64,000 nt of DNA from Novosphingobium sp. (lineage in GTDB: Bacteria; Pseudomonadota; Alphaproteobacteria; Sphingomonadales; Sphingomonadaceae): NCBI GenBank assembly GCA_030697365.1, contig JAUYQH010000061.1, positions 51,687 through 115,686 of the forward strand. Direction: 5' to 3'. The notes beneath the pieces are model-generated. The model had not been told where the DNA came from. It saw nothing but the letters and a program-made list of their open reading frames with translations, and did not search any database. The translations under genes and the position numbers were made by a program. Positions 9,980 to 19,195 of the stretch are shown here, piece by piece (the stretch's first letter is position 1; every line of letters starts with the position of its first letter).

Positions 9980-12558
9980 TCGGCGGCCACCGCGAACGGC
10001 GCCTCCTGTCCCGCGCTCCACTGCGTGGGGTCGTCGGGATAGGCGACCCGCTCGATCGCTGCCTCCATCGGCAAACCTTGCGCCACCAGCGCCTCGATGT
10101 CGGCGAAGACCTTCGGGCTCGACGAGTAGATCGTCGCTGAATACGGGTCGAGCACGAGCCGGCCGACGGCGAGCGTTTCAGGGCCCTTTATCATCACATC
10201 CGAATATTCGACGCCGTTGCGCTTGAGGCTGCGCATCAACGTTTCGGTCGAGGCCGACATCTCGAAGCGGTCATGCTTCATGAAATCGGAGATCGATTCG
10301 GGCTTTTGCTGAAGGATCAGAAACCAGTCGCTGTTTTCGAGCGCCGCCACCGAGCCTTCGGATTTGTAATAGTCGTTGAGCGATTGCGTAGCGGTGATCA
10401 GCGACGCGCCGTATTTGCGACAGGTGCGGGCATAGGTTTCGACGAACTCGGCCATCGCCCCGCCCTTGAGCATCTGCCAGGCTTCATCCATGATCAGCGC
10501 CTTGCGGCGCGCGCGGTCGAGCTTGCGCATCGACTGCGACGACATGAACATGATCGCGGTGAGCACGACCGCGCGCAGCTCTTCACGGCTCGACAGGTCC
10601 GACAGCTCGAACACGGTCAGATCGGCGTTCAGTTTGAAGGTGGCTTCGCCGTCGAAAAACTTGCCGTAAGTGCCGCTGGTCCCGAACGGCAGCATCGACA
10701 CCGCGAGGCTGCGCGAGAGGCCGTCTTCGTTGGCCATCAATCCGGCGATGACATCGTCGACCGCGCCATTGCGGCCCTTCTCGCTCCACACCGCGTTGAC
10801 GACGCCGTCGATCAGTCCGCGTTCGGTGTCATTGAGCCGGTCGATGTGCCGCGCCATCTGACTGACCATGGCTTTGAGCATCGACAGGCAATCGAGCTTG
10901 TAGTCGTCGTCGTCCTCAGCCGCGTCGGCGTCGATCATCGAGAACGGGTTGATGCAGAAGCCCGACGAGAGCGTGAACTCGATGAACGCTCCGCCCTGGA
11001 GCTTGCACGAATGCTCGAAGCTGCGTCCATCGTCGATGACGATGACATTCGCAGCCGCACCGCACAGCGCCGAACACAGCTCCTGCAACGCCACCGACTT
11101 GCCCGATCCCGACTTGCCGAACACGGCTACATTGTGATTGCCCGCCGCATTCTCGAACGGCGACCAGAAGAACGGCTCGCCGCGCCTGCCAATCAGCAGC
11201 AGATGGGGGGTGTCGCCGCCTTTGTACTCGCCCTGGAACGGCGCGAGGTTGGCGGCTGTCGTCGTGAGCATGGTGCGCATCCGCTTCATGCGCTCGAGAT
11301 CGCGGCCCAGGCCCGACGCGATCGTCATCGGCAGACAGGCCAGGAAGCCGACCATCTGCATGTGCTTCTCGTTGTGGAGATCCCACCCGCACGCCTTGTA
11401 CATCGATTTGAGGATGCGTTCGTTGGTCTCGCCCCTGCCCTTGGGGCTGAACGCGGTCACCCCGTAGAATGCGCGCACCAGTTTGTTCCCCTGGCGCAGT
11501 TCTTCCTGAATGTGCTGCCACTCGACGCTTTGTTCCTTGAGCTGCGGCAGAAACCGCGCCGACTTGGAATCGGCCAGGCTCGAGGTCCGCATGAACTTGT
11601 AGGCCGCCTTGTTCTGCGAGGCGGTCGCATCGGGATAGATCAGGCAAAGCGTGGTCGCGACCGGGCACGGCAGGCGCAGCTTGTCGGTGAACAGATCGCC
11701 GATCAGACGCGCACAATCCCACGGCGCCCAGCGCGGCGGCAGGTTGCGAACCGCATAGGAGCGCACCTCGAAATTGTCGGGATACATATCGCCGATCTCG
11801 GGAATGCCGTCCTTGTCGACACCGGTGGCGCGCAGCCGCTCTGTCCGGAATTCGAGCCGGTCGGGGAAGTGACGCACTTCCATGTCGCGCCGGACCGCCT
11901 GGTCGGCAATCGGGTCGAAGGCGTTGTAGGCCACCGGATCGTCGCCCGCCGCGGTCGTCGGCGAGGTGATGTCGTCAATCAGCGCCAGCAGATTTACCGG
12001 GTCGATTACCCGCGACGGCACATCGATCGAGCGCAGCGCGGACTGGATCGTCTCGGCCAGCGCTACCAGCTCATCATCGCCGACACTGAGCGCATCGGGA
12101 ATTCCGATCGAGATGATGAGCCGGAAATGCCTCAGATGAAACGGCGCATCCTTGGAGAGCGAGGTCCACACGCCCGACGACAGATAGTCGGTGCGGTGCT
12201 TGGCGATTCGCTCGTAGATGCCTGCGGCCCAATAGCGCGGCACGAACCATTCGGAGAGTTTGGCGCCGACCCGCGACGAGGCGAAGTTGACGATCTGGAT
12301 GACCGCGCCGGGAGGCACCCCCTCCCCCAGCGCCTGCGCGATAATGTCGGCCGAGCGCTCGTCGGCGCCGACCATCGGCGCCAGCTCGAAGGCAATTTCG
12401 CGCGCGCTGGCATTATGGAAGATCTGCGTTTTGCTGTCGAAACTGCGATAGGGAAGCCAATGCGAAAGCATCGGCACGGTCGGATCGGGCCGGCCTTTCT
12501 CGCCGCGGGCGCCGTCACCGACTACGGTATCGAGAAGCCAGGTCACGATACCCATCAC
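9976..12558 (-). CDS. traC: TraC, T4SS ATPase
   Basis: 860 aa; Walker A GKSGSGKSVAL, Walker B KALIMDEAWQML, TraC architecture. Confidence 0.95.
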   Translation of the reverse strand: MMGIVTWLLDTVVGDGARGEKGRPDPTVPMLSHWLPYRSFDSKTQIFHNASAREIAFELAPMVGADERSADIIAQALGEGVPPGAVIQIVNFASSRVGAKLSEWFVPRYWAAGIYERIAKHRTDYLSSGVWTSLSKDAPFHLRHFRLIISIGIPDALSVGDDELVALAETIQSALRSIDVPSRVIDPVNLLALIDDITSPTTAAGDDPVAYNAFDPIADQAVRRDMEVRHFPDRLEFRTERLRATGVDKDGIPEIGDMYPDNFEVRSYAVRNLPPRWAPWDCARLIGDLFTDKLRLPCPVATTLCLIYPDATASQNKAAYKFMRTSSLADSKSARFLPQLKEQSVEWQHIQEELRQGNKLVRAFYGVTAFSPKGRGETNERILKSMYKACGWDLHNEKHMQMVGFLACLPMTIASGLGRDLERMKRMRTMLTTTAANLAPFQGEYKGGDTPHLLLIGRRGEPFFWSPFENAAGNHNVAVFGKSGSGKSVALQELCSALCGAAANVIVIDDGRSFEHSCKLQGGAFIEFTLSSGFCINPFSMIDADAAEDDDDYKLDCLSMLKAMVSQMARHIDRLNDTERGLIDGVVNAVWSEKGRNGAVDDVIAGLMANEDGLSRSLAVSMLPFGTSGTYGKFFDGEATFKLNADLTVFELSDLSSREELRAVVLTAIMFMSSQSMRKLDRARRKALIMDEAWQMLKGGAMAEFVETYARTCRKYGASLITATQSLNDYYKSEGSVAALENSDWFLILQQKPESISDFMKHDRFEMSASTETLMRSLKRNGVEYSDVMIKGPETLAVGRLVLDPYSATIYSSSPKVFADIEALVAQGLPMEAAIERVAYPDDPTQWSAGQEAPFAVAAE

Positions 12559-13616
12559 GGGTTGACCCCAGACACCGGGAACAGCGACGGTCGATTGGTT
12601 GCAGCCGTACCGGCGGCTTGGCTCGGACTCTTCACTGAGGGTGCTTCGCCCGGAGCTGCAGCCACAGGTGGCCCCGCCACCGGCGACGCCCGCAGCCGCT
12701 CCGCAACCTGGGCGCGAATGGACTCCAGAGGATTTGAGGCTCCGCCGACCGTTTGAGGCGGTAACGAATAACTGACCGCCGCCATTGTGGAACTGGCGTT
12801 CGCCGAACTAGATCCAGCACTTGGGGCAGCCGCGAGATCGGCGCGAACGCGCCTTCTCGAGGACATCCGCGATAACCGCACCGGATTGGCTACGGGATCG
12901 GGAAAACGGACTTCCGGCGCGGCCGAAGCCAGTTCGCCGAGGCTACGAACCGGGCCGTCCGCCAGCTGCTCCAGCGGTTCCTGAAGCGTCATCGTCGAGG
13001 TTCGCGCCGCTGGCGCCGCTGAAGCGTTGGTCCACACCGCGCGCTCGACTACAGCATGGATTGCCGTGGTCTCACGATAGCGTCCCGCCCGGTCTATGTG
13101 CGCGGGAAACACGATCCGAAGCACCTTTTCGCCCGATCGCACCGGCTCGCTGGCCGAGGTGCGGATCATGCGGGGCGTATCCGACGGCGGTGCCGAGTAG
13201 GGTCCGGCCGGGATGACGCTCTCATCCCCGCCGATCAGCGCAAGCGCAGCATCGTCGATGGTCGATGTCGGCGCGCAAATGCCGTCGGGAGCCCGGCACG
13301 AAAAATTACCCTGAATATTGCCGCCCAGCGAAGTGCAGCCACCGAGAGAAACGCTCGCGGCCAAAACCGCCCCCGCCCCCAGACCCCGCCGAAACAAAGA
13401 GCGCTCGCGGCCGCTGGGAAAACGGGAATTGCGTCCGCGCGATACGGGAAGCGAGCCCGACGGCAGTCCTTCGCCGAACGCTGCGGCTGCGTTCCACAGA
13501 GCAATCCCCTGGGCAACAGTGATGAGCTCGGGGCCGACCCGGACACGGGCACCGGTCCGCTTGGCGAGCGCGCGATTGAGCGAAGCCATCTCGTGTGATG
13601 TCAGCCAGACGCTCAT
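12555..13616 (-). CDS. traV: TraV-like outer-membrane lipoprotein
   Basis: Lipobox-like SVSLGGC, then SLGGNIQGNFSCRAPDGICAPTSTIDD (TraV motif); ATGA overlap with dsbC stop; extended N-terminus before the lipobox. Confidence 0.75.
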   Translation of the reverse strand: MSVWLTSHEMASLNRALAKRTGARVRVGPELITVAQGIALWNAAAAFGEGLPSGSLPVSRGRNSRFPSGRERSLFRRGLGAGAVLAASVSLGGCTSLGGNIQGNFSCRAPDGICAPTSTIDDAALALIGGDESVIPAGPYSAPPSDTPRMIRTSASEPVRSGEKVLRIVFPAHIDRAGRYRETTAIHAVVERAVWTNASAAPAARTSTMTLQEPLEQLADGPVRSLGELASAAPEVRFPDPVANPVRLSRMSSRRRVRADLAAAPSAGSSSANASSTMAAVSYSLPPQTVGGASNPLESIRAQVAERLRASPVAGPPVAAAPGEAPSVKSPSQAAGTAATNRPSLFPVSGVNP

Positions 13617-14473
13617 GATTTTGCTCCGTTCAACCAGGCAACGAGGACTTCCTTCGAGCGAAAACCCTGCAGGACGGCGCCGTCCGAACGGACGATGACG
13701 GGTGTGCCGGTAAAGCCGTGGGCCCGTGCGAAGCGCTCATTGGCGTCGAGCCCCGAGGTATCGCAGGTCGCTTCAGCCGGCGTTTCGCCCGCGTATGCCC
13801 GGCGCAGAGCGCGCACCCGATCCTTGGCGCACAGCACCCGCTCGGAGAGCGCACGCGAGCCGAGTACCGAAATTGGGCGCTCGCTGACGGTTACGTTCAT
13901 CGTCTCAAGGGTGTTGGTGAGCGCGCGGCAGTAGCTGCAGCGAAAATCGGTGAAGATCGTGACGCGCTGGCCACCACTGCCCCACTCGATCGCTCCGTTC
14001 GCCGGCAATCCGGCCAGCGATACCGATTGCTGAGCGCCCACGTCCCCGGCCACCGCTGCGGCTTTGCGGACCGGATAGTCGCGCGCAACCGGCATTCCGG
14101 CCTGAGCCGACGCGAGCGCGTCACCCTCGCCATCATCCTCCGCTTCCTGCCTCCGCGATGCGCCGCCCAGCAGCGCCTCGGGATTGATCTCAAGCAGCCG
14201 TGCGGAGGTCAGATCCTGGCGCGTCTCCATATCGTAGAGGTGACCGACGATGAGATAGCGCGCGCTCTTGTCGACATAGAACAACGACTTTCCGGCAGTG
14301 ACCTCGCAAAGCCCTTCCACCGTGGCACAATCGATCTTGGCGACTTCGGTTTTCGGCAAACGGTCCTTGAGCGCGGCTGCGACCGCAGTGTCCGCAGGCG
14401 TGCTCGACGCCGCGGTGCCTGCCAGGACCATCGCCATCAGGCCGCCTGCTTTTGTCCACCCTAACCATGTCAT
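13613..14473 (-). CDS. dsbC: DsbC-family thiol:disulfide interchange protein
   Basis: TIFTDFRCSYCRALTNTL active site (CSYC); start MTWLGWTKAGGLM at 14473. Confidence 0.88.
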   Translation of the reverse strand: MTWLGWTKAGGLMAMVLAGTAASSTPADTAVAAALKDRLPKTEVAKIDCATVEGLCEVTAGKSLFYVDKSARYLIVGHLYDMETRQDLTSARLLEINPEALLGGASRRQEAEDDGEGDALASAQAGMPVARDYPVRKAAAVAGDVGAQQSVSLAGLPANGAIEWGSGGQRVTIFTDFRCSYCRALTNTLETMNVTVSERPISVLGSRALSERVLCAKDRVRALRRAYAGETPAEATCDTSGLDANERFARAHGFTGTPVIVRSDGAVLQGFRSKEVLVAWLNGAKS

Positions 14474-14501
14474 GATTGCTGGCCTCCCATTGTCGGTTGC
14501 G

Positions 14502-15827
14502 TCAGTTGCGGACGAACGCGCCGTCGAGAAACACGATCTCGACATCGATGCCGGTCGGCATCTCGATCACCGGCTGATATTGCTCGGCGCGCTCGATCAG
14601 ATATTTGCTGACCGTGTCGGCGGCCGAACTCACGCCTTCGCCAACGCCGCCCTGCAGGATTTCGCCCGCACCAAGCTGCGGACGCTTGCCATTGACGCTG
14701 ACGTTGCTGCCTTGGAACAGGCTGTTGGTGTTGGCCGAGAAGCCCCGCCCGAATCCGCCAGCGAGGCCTGCAAGAAATGCCTGGGTAATCAGGCTTCCTT
14801 CGCGGCTGACGACGCGCCCGCGAACCCCCGATTTGCCGGCAAAGGCGATGAACCCTTTGACCTCGCTGACCGCGTAGCGGCCGCCCGGTTGCGCGCAGGT
14901 CATGCGCTGCAGCTTTACATAGACCTTCTCGGACGAAAGGTCGCCGCGCGCCGCGCCGTTGATCAGACAGCCCTGAATTTTCGTCGTCAGAACCCGGCCA
15001 TTATCCGCCACAGATCGCGCGGGGCCGGTGATACGCAGCACCACGGGGAGCGGATCGGTCTGCGACGCGACGCCGGTACTCGCGTCCACGCCAACGATCA
15101 CCCGCGCGGTCGCAAAGCTGTTGGCGGGAAGATAATCGGGCGAGTCCGAATAGACCGTCGTCCCCCGTTCGGCCCGCGTTGCATTGCCGCCCGGCCCGCT
15201 GGTGAACGAAACGGTCTTGACCTCGCGCGGCAGCGAAGCAGGGATCAGCGCGGCGGACGGGCCACCGGCTTGCTGGTAGAGCGCAGGCGAGCCAGGCCCA
15301 TAAAGCGCGGTCGGTCCCGGCGGTGAAACGGGCGCAGCTGGCGTGCTCGCGATCTGCGATTTGAGCGCCTCGTTCTCGGTCTGATAGGCCGACAGCACGC
15401 GCTGGCCGTCGGACGACATCGCGCTGTTCTGGCCGCGCAGCGCGTCCATCTCTTTTTGCATCGCCGCCAGTTGGGCCGCTTGGCCATCGACCCCGCGCAA
15501 GCGATTGTCGGTCGAATCGAAGCGGTTCTCGGACCGCGCCATCCACTCCTGTTCGCTCATGTTGCGGTTGACGAGATCGCCGGTCGCGACCCTGATTTCC
15601 TTGGCCTGCGAGGCCTCCATACCCACGGGCACCGCGTCGCCGCCGAAGATCCACCAGCAGGAACTCACCAGCGCTATTGCGGCCGCCCCGCCCAGCAGGA
15701 GTTGCTGCTTCTTGCGCGCTGCATCGTTGACGGACATCGCCTGGCCGATCGGCGACATACCATCGTCATCGCCGTCGATGCTATCATCGGATAGAGTTTG
15801 CTGCTTGAGCCTTCCAAAGAGTTTCAT
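14502..15827 (-). CDS. traB: TraB, pilus assembly protein
   Basis: 441 aa with TM and coiled region, VKLQRMTC...GVRGRVVSREG...AFLAGLAGGFG TraB-like C-terminus; between traK and dsbC/traV. Confidence 0.9.
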   Translation of the reverse strand: MKLFGRLKQQTLSDDSIDGDDDGMSPIGQAMSVNDAARKKQQLLLGGAAAIALVSSCWWIFGGDAVPVGMEASQAKEIRVATGDLVNRNMSEQEWMARSENRFDSTDNRLRGVDGQAAQLAAMQKEMDALRGQNSAMSSDGQRVLSAYQTENEALKSQIASTPAAPVSPPGPTALYGPGSPALYQQAGGPSAALIPASLPREVKTVSFTSGPGGNATRAERGTTVYSDSPDYLPANSFATARVIVGVDASTGVASQTDPLPVVLRITGPARSVADNGRVLTTKIQGCLINGAARGDLSSEKVYVKLQRMTCAQPGGRYAVSEVKGFIAFAGKSGVRGRVVSREGSLITQAFLAGLAGGFGRGFSANTNSLFQGSNVSVNGKRPQLGAGEILQGGVGEGVSSAADTVSKYLIERAEQYQPVIEMPTGIDVEIVFLDGAFVRN

Positions 15828-16630
15828 TCGCTTTCTCCCGCCGGCAGCACGATGTAGGCAGTGGTGGACGCCCCCGGCGCGAGGTTCGGCTCGGCGATCG
15901 TGATCGCCACGGCGTTCGACGGGGCAACGACACCTTCGGTAAGCACCCTCGGCGCGCGGGCATTGTTCTCGATCCGGATGACCTTGCCGATGAGCGTCGG
16001 CCCCCGATATTCAGCGATCATCTGGACCTTGAGATCGCCCACGTGGACCGCGTTGAGCACCGGCTGACGCATCCGGTAGCCGTCGGGGATGCTGCTCGAA
16101 TACATCGCCTGGACCAGCTTGACCGCCTGTTCCTGTGGATCGGCCGCGGCGGCGATGCGAGTTTCGTCGGGCTTGTCGCCCGCGATCGCGGGGTTGGCGA
16201 CGAATACCTGCTGCGCTTCCTCACCCGTCAGCCGGCAGGCAAACTTGTAGACATAGCCCTTCTTCGACGTCGCAAAGAACGACAAGACTTTCGGCGTGAA
16301 GCCTTCGGGCACCGAAACATAGATGTCGCCGCGAACCGGTTCATTGACGACCGAGAAGTCCTCGCTCGGATTGCCGGTCTGGAGCTTGGAGACGCTGGCG
16401 ATCTCGTCGCCGACCAGGCTGATCCGGGTGAGATCGCGCGAGGAAGCGATGCAATCGATCCGCGAATTGTCCGCCGCCATCAAAGTCTGGTCAGCAAGCG
16501 CGGGAGTGGCAATCGCCAGCGCGCAGACTGCGAAGAGCCCAGTTCCGATGAAACGGCTGCCAAAATCGAAGGGGCGCGACATCAACGCTGTGCCGCACGC
16601 GAGGCCGCATCCGACAACGATCGGACTCAT
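15824..16630 (-). CDS. traK: TraK, secretin-like pilus assembly protein
   Basis: 268 aa, periplasmic TraK-like sequence between traE and traB, 4-nt overlaps on both sides. Confidence 0.85.
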   Translation of the reverse strand: MSPIVVGCGLACGTALMSRPFDFGSRFIGTGLFAVCALAIATPALADQTLMAADNSRIDCIASSRDLTRISLVGDEIASVSKLQTGNPSEDFSVVNEPVRGDIYVSVPEGFTPKVLSFFATSKKGYVYKFACRLTGEEAQQVFVANPAIAGDKPDETRIAAAADPQEQAVKLVQAMYSSSIPDGYRMRQPVLNAVHVGDLKVQMIAEYRGPTLIGKVIRIENNARAPRVLTEGVVAPSNAVAITIAEPNLAPGASTTAYIVLPAGESE

Positions 16631-17202
16631 GACGATACCGCCTTTCTGGGATCGACCTTCTCGACCATGCCGAACTGGACGAGCTTGAGGCTGAGGCCAT
16701 TGTAGACCCAGCCATATCGGAAGGTTTTCTGGTTGGCGGAGACTTCCTGGCGGCCAACCATCGTGTGAAGGACGCCAGTGACTTCGGAGGTCAGTCCGCC
16801 GGGATCGACTTTCATCGATTCAACCGTGAAGAACTGCGCGATGGATGAACCGCGCTGATCATCGACGATCTTCAACAGATCGGCCTTGACCTGGCCGTAG
16901 GCGCTCGGATGGACCATCTCGAGCACCGAGGTCATCCAGTATTCGAGGCTCTGAGGGGTACGGTTGAGCGTGAGAACCGCAGCGTCGCGCGTCACGGCTT
17001 CGAGGTATTCGCGGCTGACGCCCGCGCTCGAAATGGTGAGGGGCGTCCGCAGCACAGGCTGAAGCACAACTTCACGATCGCGCGAGGCGGCGGTGATGCC
17101 GAGAACCGCTGAAAGTCCGGCAAACGCGAGACTTGTCACAAGCAGCATGTTGCGCTGCTTGAGGACGCGCTGCGACTGCGTGTGCGAATATGCAAGATCC
17201 AT
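16627..17202 (-). CDS. traE: TraE, conjugal transfer pilus assembly protein
   Basis: MDLAYSHTQSQRVLKQRNMLLVTSLAFAGLS..., TraE-like; start trimmed to 17202. Confidence 0.88.
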   Translation of the reverse strand: MDLAYSHTQSQRVLKQRNMLLVTSLAFAGLSAVLGITAASRDREVVLQPVLRTPLTISSAGVSREYLEAVTRDAAVLTLNRTPQSLEYWMTSVLEMVHPSAYGQVKADLLKIVDDQRGSSIAQFFTVESMKVDPGGLTSEVTGVLHTMVGRQEVSANQKTFRYGWVYNGLSLKLVQFGMVEKVDPRKAVSS

Positions 17203-17207
17203 GCGCC

Positions 17208-17495
17208 CTACCCCGCCATCAAACGAAGAAACGAAGGTGGCGTGGCACGAAGCCCCACAAAACCCGCCGGCAAATGCCAGTAAGCCCAATGAAGCAACCA
17301 TGACGCGGCACGACCTGCTTTTGCTTTGCGCAAGCCCCACCAGCACCCAAAACCGAGAATGATCCCAATCAGGATATGCTGCGTCAAAACGCCCCAGATA
17401 AACGGCAAGACCATCGCGATGAACTCATCGAGCGTCCAAAGCCCGATGAGCTCGGGATCGTCGAGCCGTGCTGGAATTGCGTATTTGTCAGCCAT
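17208..17495 (-). CDS. traL: TraL, conjugal transfer protein
   Basis: 95 aa; YAIPARLDDPELIGLWTLDEF, TraL-like, two TM. Confidence 0.88.
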   Translation of the reverse strand: MADKYAIPARLDDPELIGLWTLDEFIAMVLPFIWGVLTQHILIGIILGFGCWWGLRKAKAGRAASWLLHWAYWHLPAGFVGLRATPPSFLRLMAG

Positions 17496-17527
17496 GTTGC
17501 CACGCCACCTTCGAGGAGGCGGCCGTC

Positions 17528-17547
17528 CCTAGCGGGCGGCCGCTAGG
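17528..17547 (-). other. Perfect intercistronic hairpin between traA and traL
   Basis: CCTAGCGG-GCGG-CCGCTAGG, 8-bp stem and 4-nt loop, starting 1 nt after the traA stop (17549-17551); no U-tract. Confidence 0.7.
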
Positions 17548-17548
17548 T

Positions 17549-17878
17549 TCAGATCGTGGCAGTGACCGCAGCGGTGACGATCGGCACGCCGGTCCCGGCG
17601 CCGACGCCGACCCCGACCGGGATCGCCACCTGCCCAAGGCTGAAACGCCCCGAGGCCAAACCGACGATGCCGCCGGCCAAGCTCAGCACGGTGATGATCT
17701 TGCCGCCCGAACCTTCAAGAAAGCCGGTGAACGACGACAGGGCCGTGTTGAAGGTCGCGTCGGCACCCGCCATCGCCGCCTCGGTTCCGACGACTGCTGC
17801 AGCAGCTGCAATCAGCCCGACCTTGGCGACGCTGGAGAGCGCAACGCGACCCGTTGGAAATGCGAAAATCCGCGTCAT
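17549..17878 (-). CDS. traA: TraA-like F-type prepilin
   Basis: 109 aa, leader then AGADATFNTALSSFTGFLEGSGGKIITVLSLAGGIVGLASG..., first gene of the tra operon, followed by traL. Confidence 0.82.
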   Translation of the reverse strand: MTRIFAFPTGRVALSSVAKVGLIAAAAAVVGTEAAMAGADATFNTALSSFTGFLEGSGGKIITVLSLAGGIVGLASGRFSLGQVAIPVGVGVGAGTGVPIVTAAVTATI

Positions 17879-18002
17879 TGGATCATCCTCAGTTAGCGAC
17901 GTCGAGATTAACGCCTTTGAGAGGATGGTCGTTTATCGTGCTCAGACACCAGACCGGAGACCCACGAAATCCTATTCGACTGTCCGATCCCACGCAAAAA
18001 CA

Positions 18003-18162
18003 CTGCCAAGCGCCAGATCCGCAGCCGATTCGGCAATGAGGGGTGCCGAAAGGCGCAACGCGGCGTGCCAAAGCGGCAACAACGCGGGCCTCATCGGCTA
18101 CGAAACGCGACACAACGGCAACTAGCGGTGCCAGAACGGCAACAACCGGTTGGAACTGGCAA
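18003..18162. repeat. Tandem dyad array, about 8 imperfect GNGCC-N5-GGCAAY units at about 21-bp spacing
   Basis: CGGCAA-like cores start at about 18011, 18031, 18053, 18074, 18095, 18116, 18137 and 18157 (spacing 20-22 bp); best units GTGCCAAAGCGGCAAC and GTGCCAGAACGGCAAC. Confidence 0.7.
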
Positions 18163-18231
18163 TCCGCCCGATTCGGGTCAACTTGGCGCCAGTCAGGAGT
18201 CGGCGAGAAACCGTGACCAGGAGGGTCAACG

Positions 18232-18603
18232 GTGAAACAAGCCTCGCAAACGTACCTGCTGTCCCTTACGAACCGGGAATTCGAACAAATTACGCTGGCG
18301 ATAATGGTGCACTCGAATAAAGCCCATAAATTACAGGGTTTTGGTCAGTGCGTCGCGCGATGGCTGCACCAATGGAGCACCGGCGAATTGCCGATGACCG
18401 AGCCAGGGCACGCTCAAGATATTGACGCCCTGGCGGGTTCTACCCACCAGATATATGTGGGCCTGGCTGGCGAAACCATCCAACTTTTCAAAGCGTGGCG
18501 GACCGCATTGGTTGAGGCATCAGCCATAGCGGTTCCCGTGAGGGCTGCGATAATGGCGCTCGTTGCCAGCTCTCTTGCTCAGCATCGACAAGAAAATGCT
18601 TGA
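18232..18603 (+). CDS. Hypothetical protein (123 aa), divergent from traA
   Basis: Plausible ORF following gagggtcaacggtgaaa; no family recognised. Confidence 0.5.
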   Translation: MKQASQTYLLSLTNREFEQITLAIMVHSNKAHKLQGFGQCVARWLHQWSTGELPMTEPGHAQDIDALAGSTHQIYVGLAGETIQLFKAWRTALVEASAIAVPVRAAIMALVASSLAQHRQENA

Positions 18604-18650
18604 TCTCTCTGCAAAGGTAAATTTACCACTTGAGGGATCAGGGGGGCTAA

Positions 18651-19148
18651 ATGATGGAATCCACGGGAATAATCGCAGAAGGCGTCGATCACGGCATTAA
18701 CGAGCGCTTTTTCAACGTTGGTCCCGAGCAGTTCATTCCCCTGGTTCTCGAGGTCATGCAGCAAAGGAGCGTTAGCGCAGCGGAACTCGCCCGGCGCCTG
18801 GCCATAAACCGAACCAATCTGAGCCGTTGGTTGACTCGCAAACGGCCTTTGCCGGCAGTGACGCTACAATCGATTTTCTTGACCCTTGAGATAGACGAAA
18901 TGCGCGCAATCCTTGCGATTGGTCGGTTTGGTCGGTGGCAACACTATTTCGATCCTGATGTCCGGATCATCTCCGATCTCATCGATGTTCTCCCAGACGC
19001 GCTCAGCAAAGCCCGGTCTGGGGCGACCCGCTATGCGGTCGGAGTTTCCGGGGCGATGGAGCTGGCACGCCGGGTCAGCGATATGATTGCGAACAACGAC
19101 CGGGAAACCGAACGTCGCCGATTGGAGCGACCCTTTACGGGAATGTGA
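18651..19148 (+). CDS. HTH (XRE-like) transcriptional regulator
   Basis: 165 aa with SAAELARRLAINRTNLSRWLTRKRPLPAVTLQSI helix-turn-helix. Confidence 0.75.
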   Translation: MMESTGIIAEGVDHGINERFFNVGPEQFIPLVLEVMQQRSVSAAELARRLAINRTNLSRWLTRKRPLPAVTLQSIFLTLEIDEMRAILAIGRFGRWQHYFDPDVRIISDLIDVLPDALSKARSGATRYAVGVSGAMELARRVSDMIANNDRETERRRLERPFTGM

Positions 19149-19195
19149 CGCTCCAAAAATGAGTAAGTGTGGTCTGGCGACCGCAGGTTATGCGG

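Noticed and set aside
10273-12756. 827-aa plus-strand ORF opposite traC
   Set aside because: Antisense frame of a high-GC gene; low-complexity Arg/His/Asp-rich translation without domain signals, while the minus frame has clear TraC Walker motifs.
17889-18113. 74-aa minus ORF upstream of traA
   Set aside because: Runs through the dyad array, no recognisable family; better explained as regulatory DNA.
18003-18162. CRISPR array
   Set aside because: Units are contiguous about 21-bp imperfect dyads without unique spacers, and no cas genes are present; no CRISPR elsewhere was seen.
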